From contig JAFQOY010000012.1 of the NCBI GenBank assembly GCA_017412025.1, positions 1 to 5,709 on the forward strand: DNA of 5,709 bases, given 5' to 3'. This document shows, piece by piece, positions 5,468 to 5,709 of this stretch (within the stretch, counting starts at the first letter, position 1; every line of letters begins with the position of its first letter). Under the pieces are notes generated by a model. It was given only the letters and a program-made list of their open reading frames with translations, did not search any database and was not told where the DNA came from. Both the position numbers and the translations under genes were made by a program. The DNA comes from Clostridia bacterium. GTDB lineage: Bacteria; Bacillota_A; Clostridia; Christensenellales; Aristaeellaceae.

Positions 5468-5709
5468 ATGCAGTATTCCCGCGAAGTGGAAGAAATGATC
5501 TGTGTTGCCAAGGGCCCGAATCACGGCCCGGCCCCGATCCCGGAAGAGGGCAAGTGGGTGCAGGCGAAGGAGATCAAGGATATCTCCGGTTACACCCATG
5601 GCATCGGCTGGTGCGCTCCGCAGCAGGGCACCTGCAAGCTGTCTCTGAACGTGAAGAACGGCGTCATCGAAGAGGCCCTGGTTGAGACCATCGGCTGCTC
5701 CGGCATGAC
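5468..5709 (+). CDS. NifU/IscU-like iron-sulfur scaffold protein, N-terminal part (3' end outside window)
   Basis: The first 80 residues of a gene that leaves the window. It begins MQYSREVEEMICVAKGPNHG and has cysteines at 12, 49, 56 and 77. The stretch CKLSLNVKNGVIEEALVETIGCSGM resembles the IscU/NifU N-terminal fold, in which a beta-hairpin (KLQIKV..GIIEDA) leads to a conserved GCG cysteine; Cys77 would correspond to that ligand. Such proteins assemble or carry Fe-S clusters in the cytoplasm. The PNHGPAPIPEEG segment and THGIGWCAPQQGTC are unlike classical IscU and match, from memory, a clostridial NifU-like family often found beside a GGGtGRT-motif protein; that partner would lie beyond 5709. 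The start is fixed by AAGGAGG 9 bases upstream and an extended -10 promoter precedes it. Family-level confidence is moderate because most of the protein is missing; precise biochemical role is unproven. Confidence 0.65.
   Translation, partial: MQYSREVEEMICVAKGPNHGPAPIPEEGKWVQAKEIKDISGYTHGIGWCAPQQGTCKLSLNVKNGVIEEALVETIGCSGM

Overview
The window looks like chromosomal DNA from a fairly GC-rich, low-GC-phylum (Clostridia-type) bacterium. The hints are strong AGGAGG ribosome sites, a bacterial glutaminyl-tRNA synthetase kept beside a glutamyl-tRNA synthetase, and a cysteine-rich NifU-like protein of a type I associate with anaerobic Firmicutes. Gene bodies are clearly GC-rich. The only AT-rich stretch is the divergent intergenic region near 5210-5450. 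I cannot name the species.

Layout. Bases 2-1731 hold a tight plus-strand operon: the 3' end of an RluA-family pseudouridine synthase, a small nucleotidyltransferase-fold protein of unknown role, and an AEC-family membrane transporter. The first two genes overlap by 4 bases; the second and third abut or are 18 bases apart. A strong bidirectional hairpin terminator (1744-1786) ends this operon and also the convergent unit facing it. On the minus strand, glnS (3450-5162) is followed by gltX (1804-3351). The 97-base gap between them is rich in inverted repeats but has no clear terminator or promoter, so the two are probably one transcript. A 305-base AT-rich region (5163-5467) carries divergent promoters: one for glnS-gltX and an extended -10 promoter for the plus-strand gene that starts at 5468 and runs off the window. 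That gene encodes the N-terminus of a NifU/IscU-like protein.

How the genes work together. GltX and GlnS charge tRNA-Glu and tRNA-Gln directly, so their pairing in one unit makes sense. The transporter operon has no obvious functional link to them. I see no phage, insertion sequence, CRISPR array, tRNA or rRNA. Most of the window is ordinary housekeeping. The points most worth a second look are a 16-codon leader ORF with two Gln codons directly ahead of glnS, an extra segment just before the KMSKS loop of GltX, an acidic linker in GlnS, the uncharacterised nucleotidyltransferase-like protein, and the truncated NifU-like gene with repeats in its upstream region. I did not find convincing evidence for a wholly new system.
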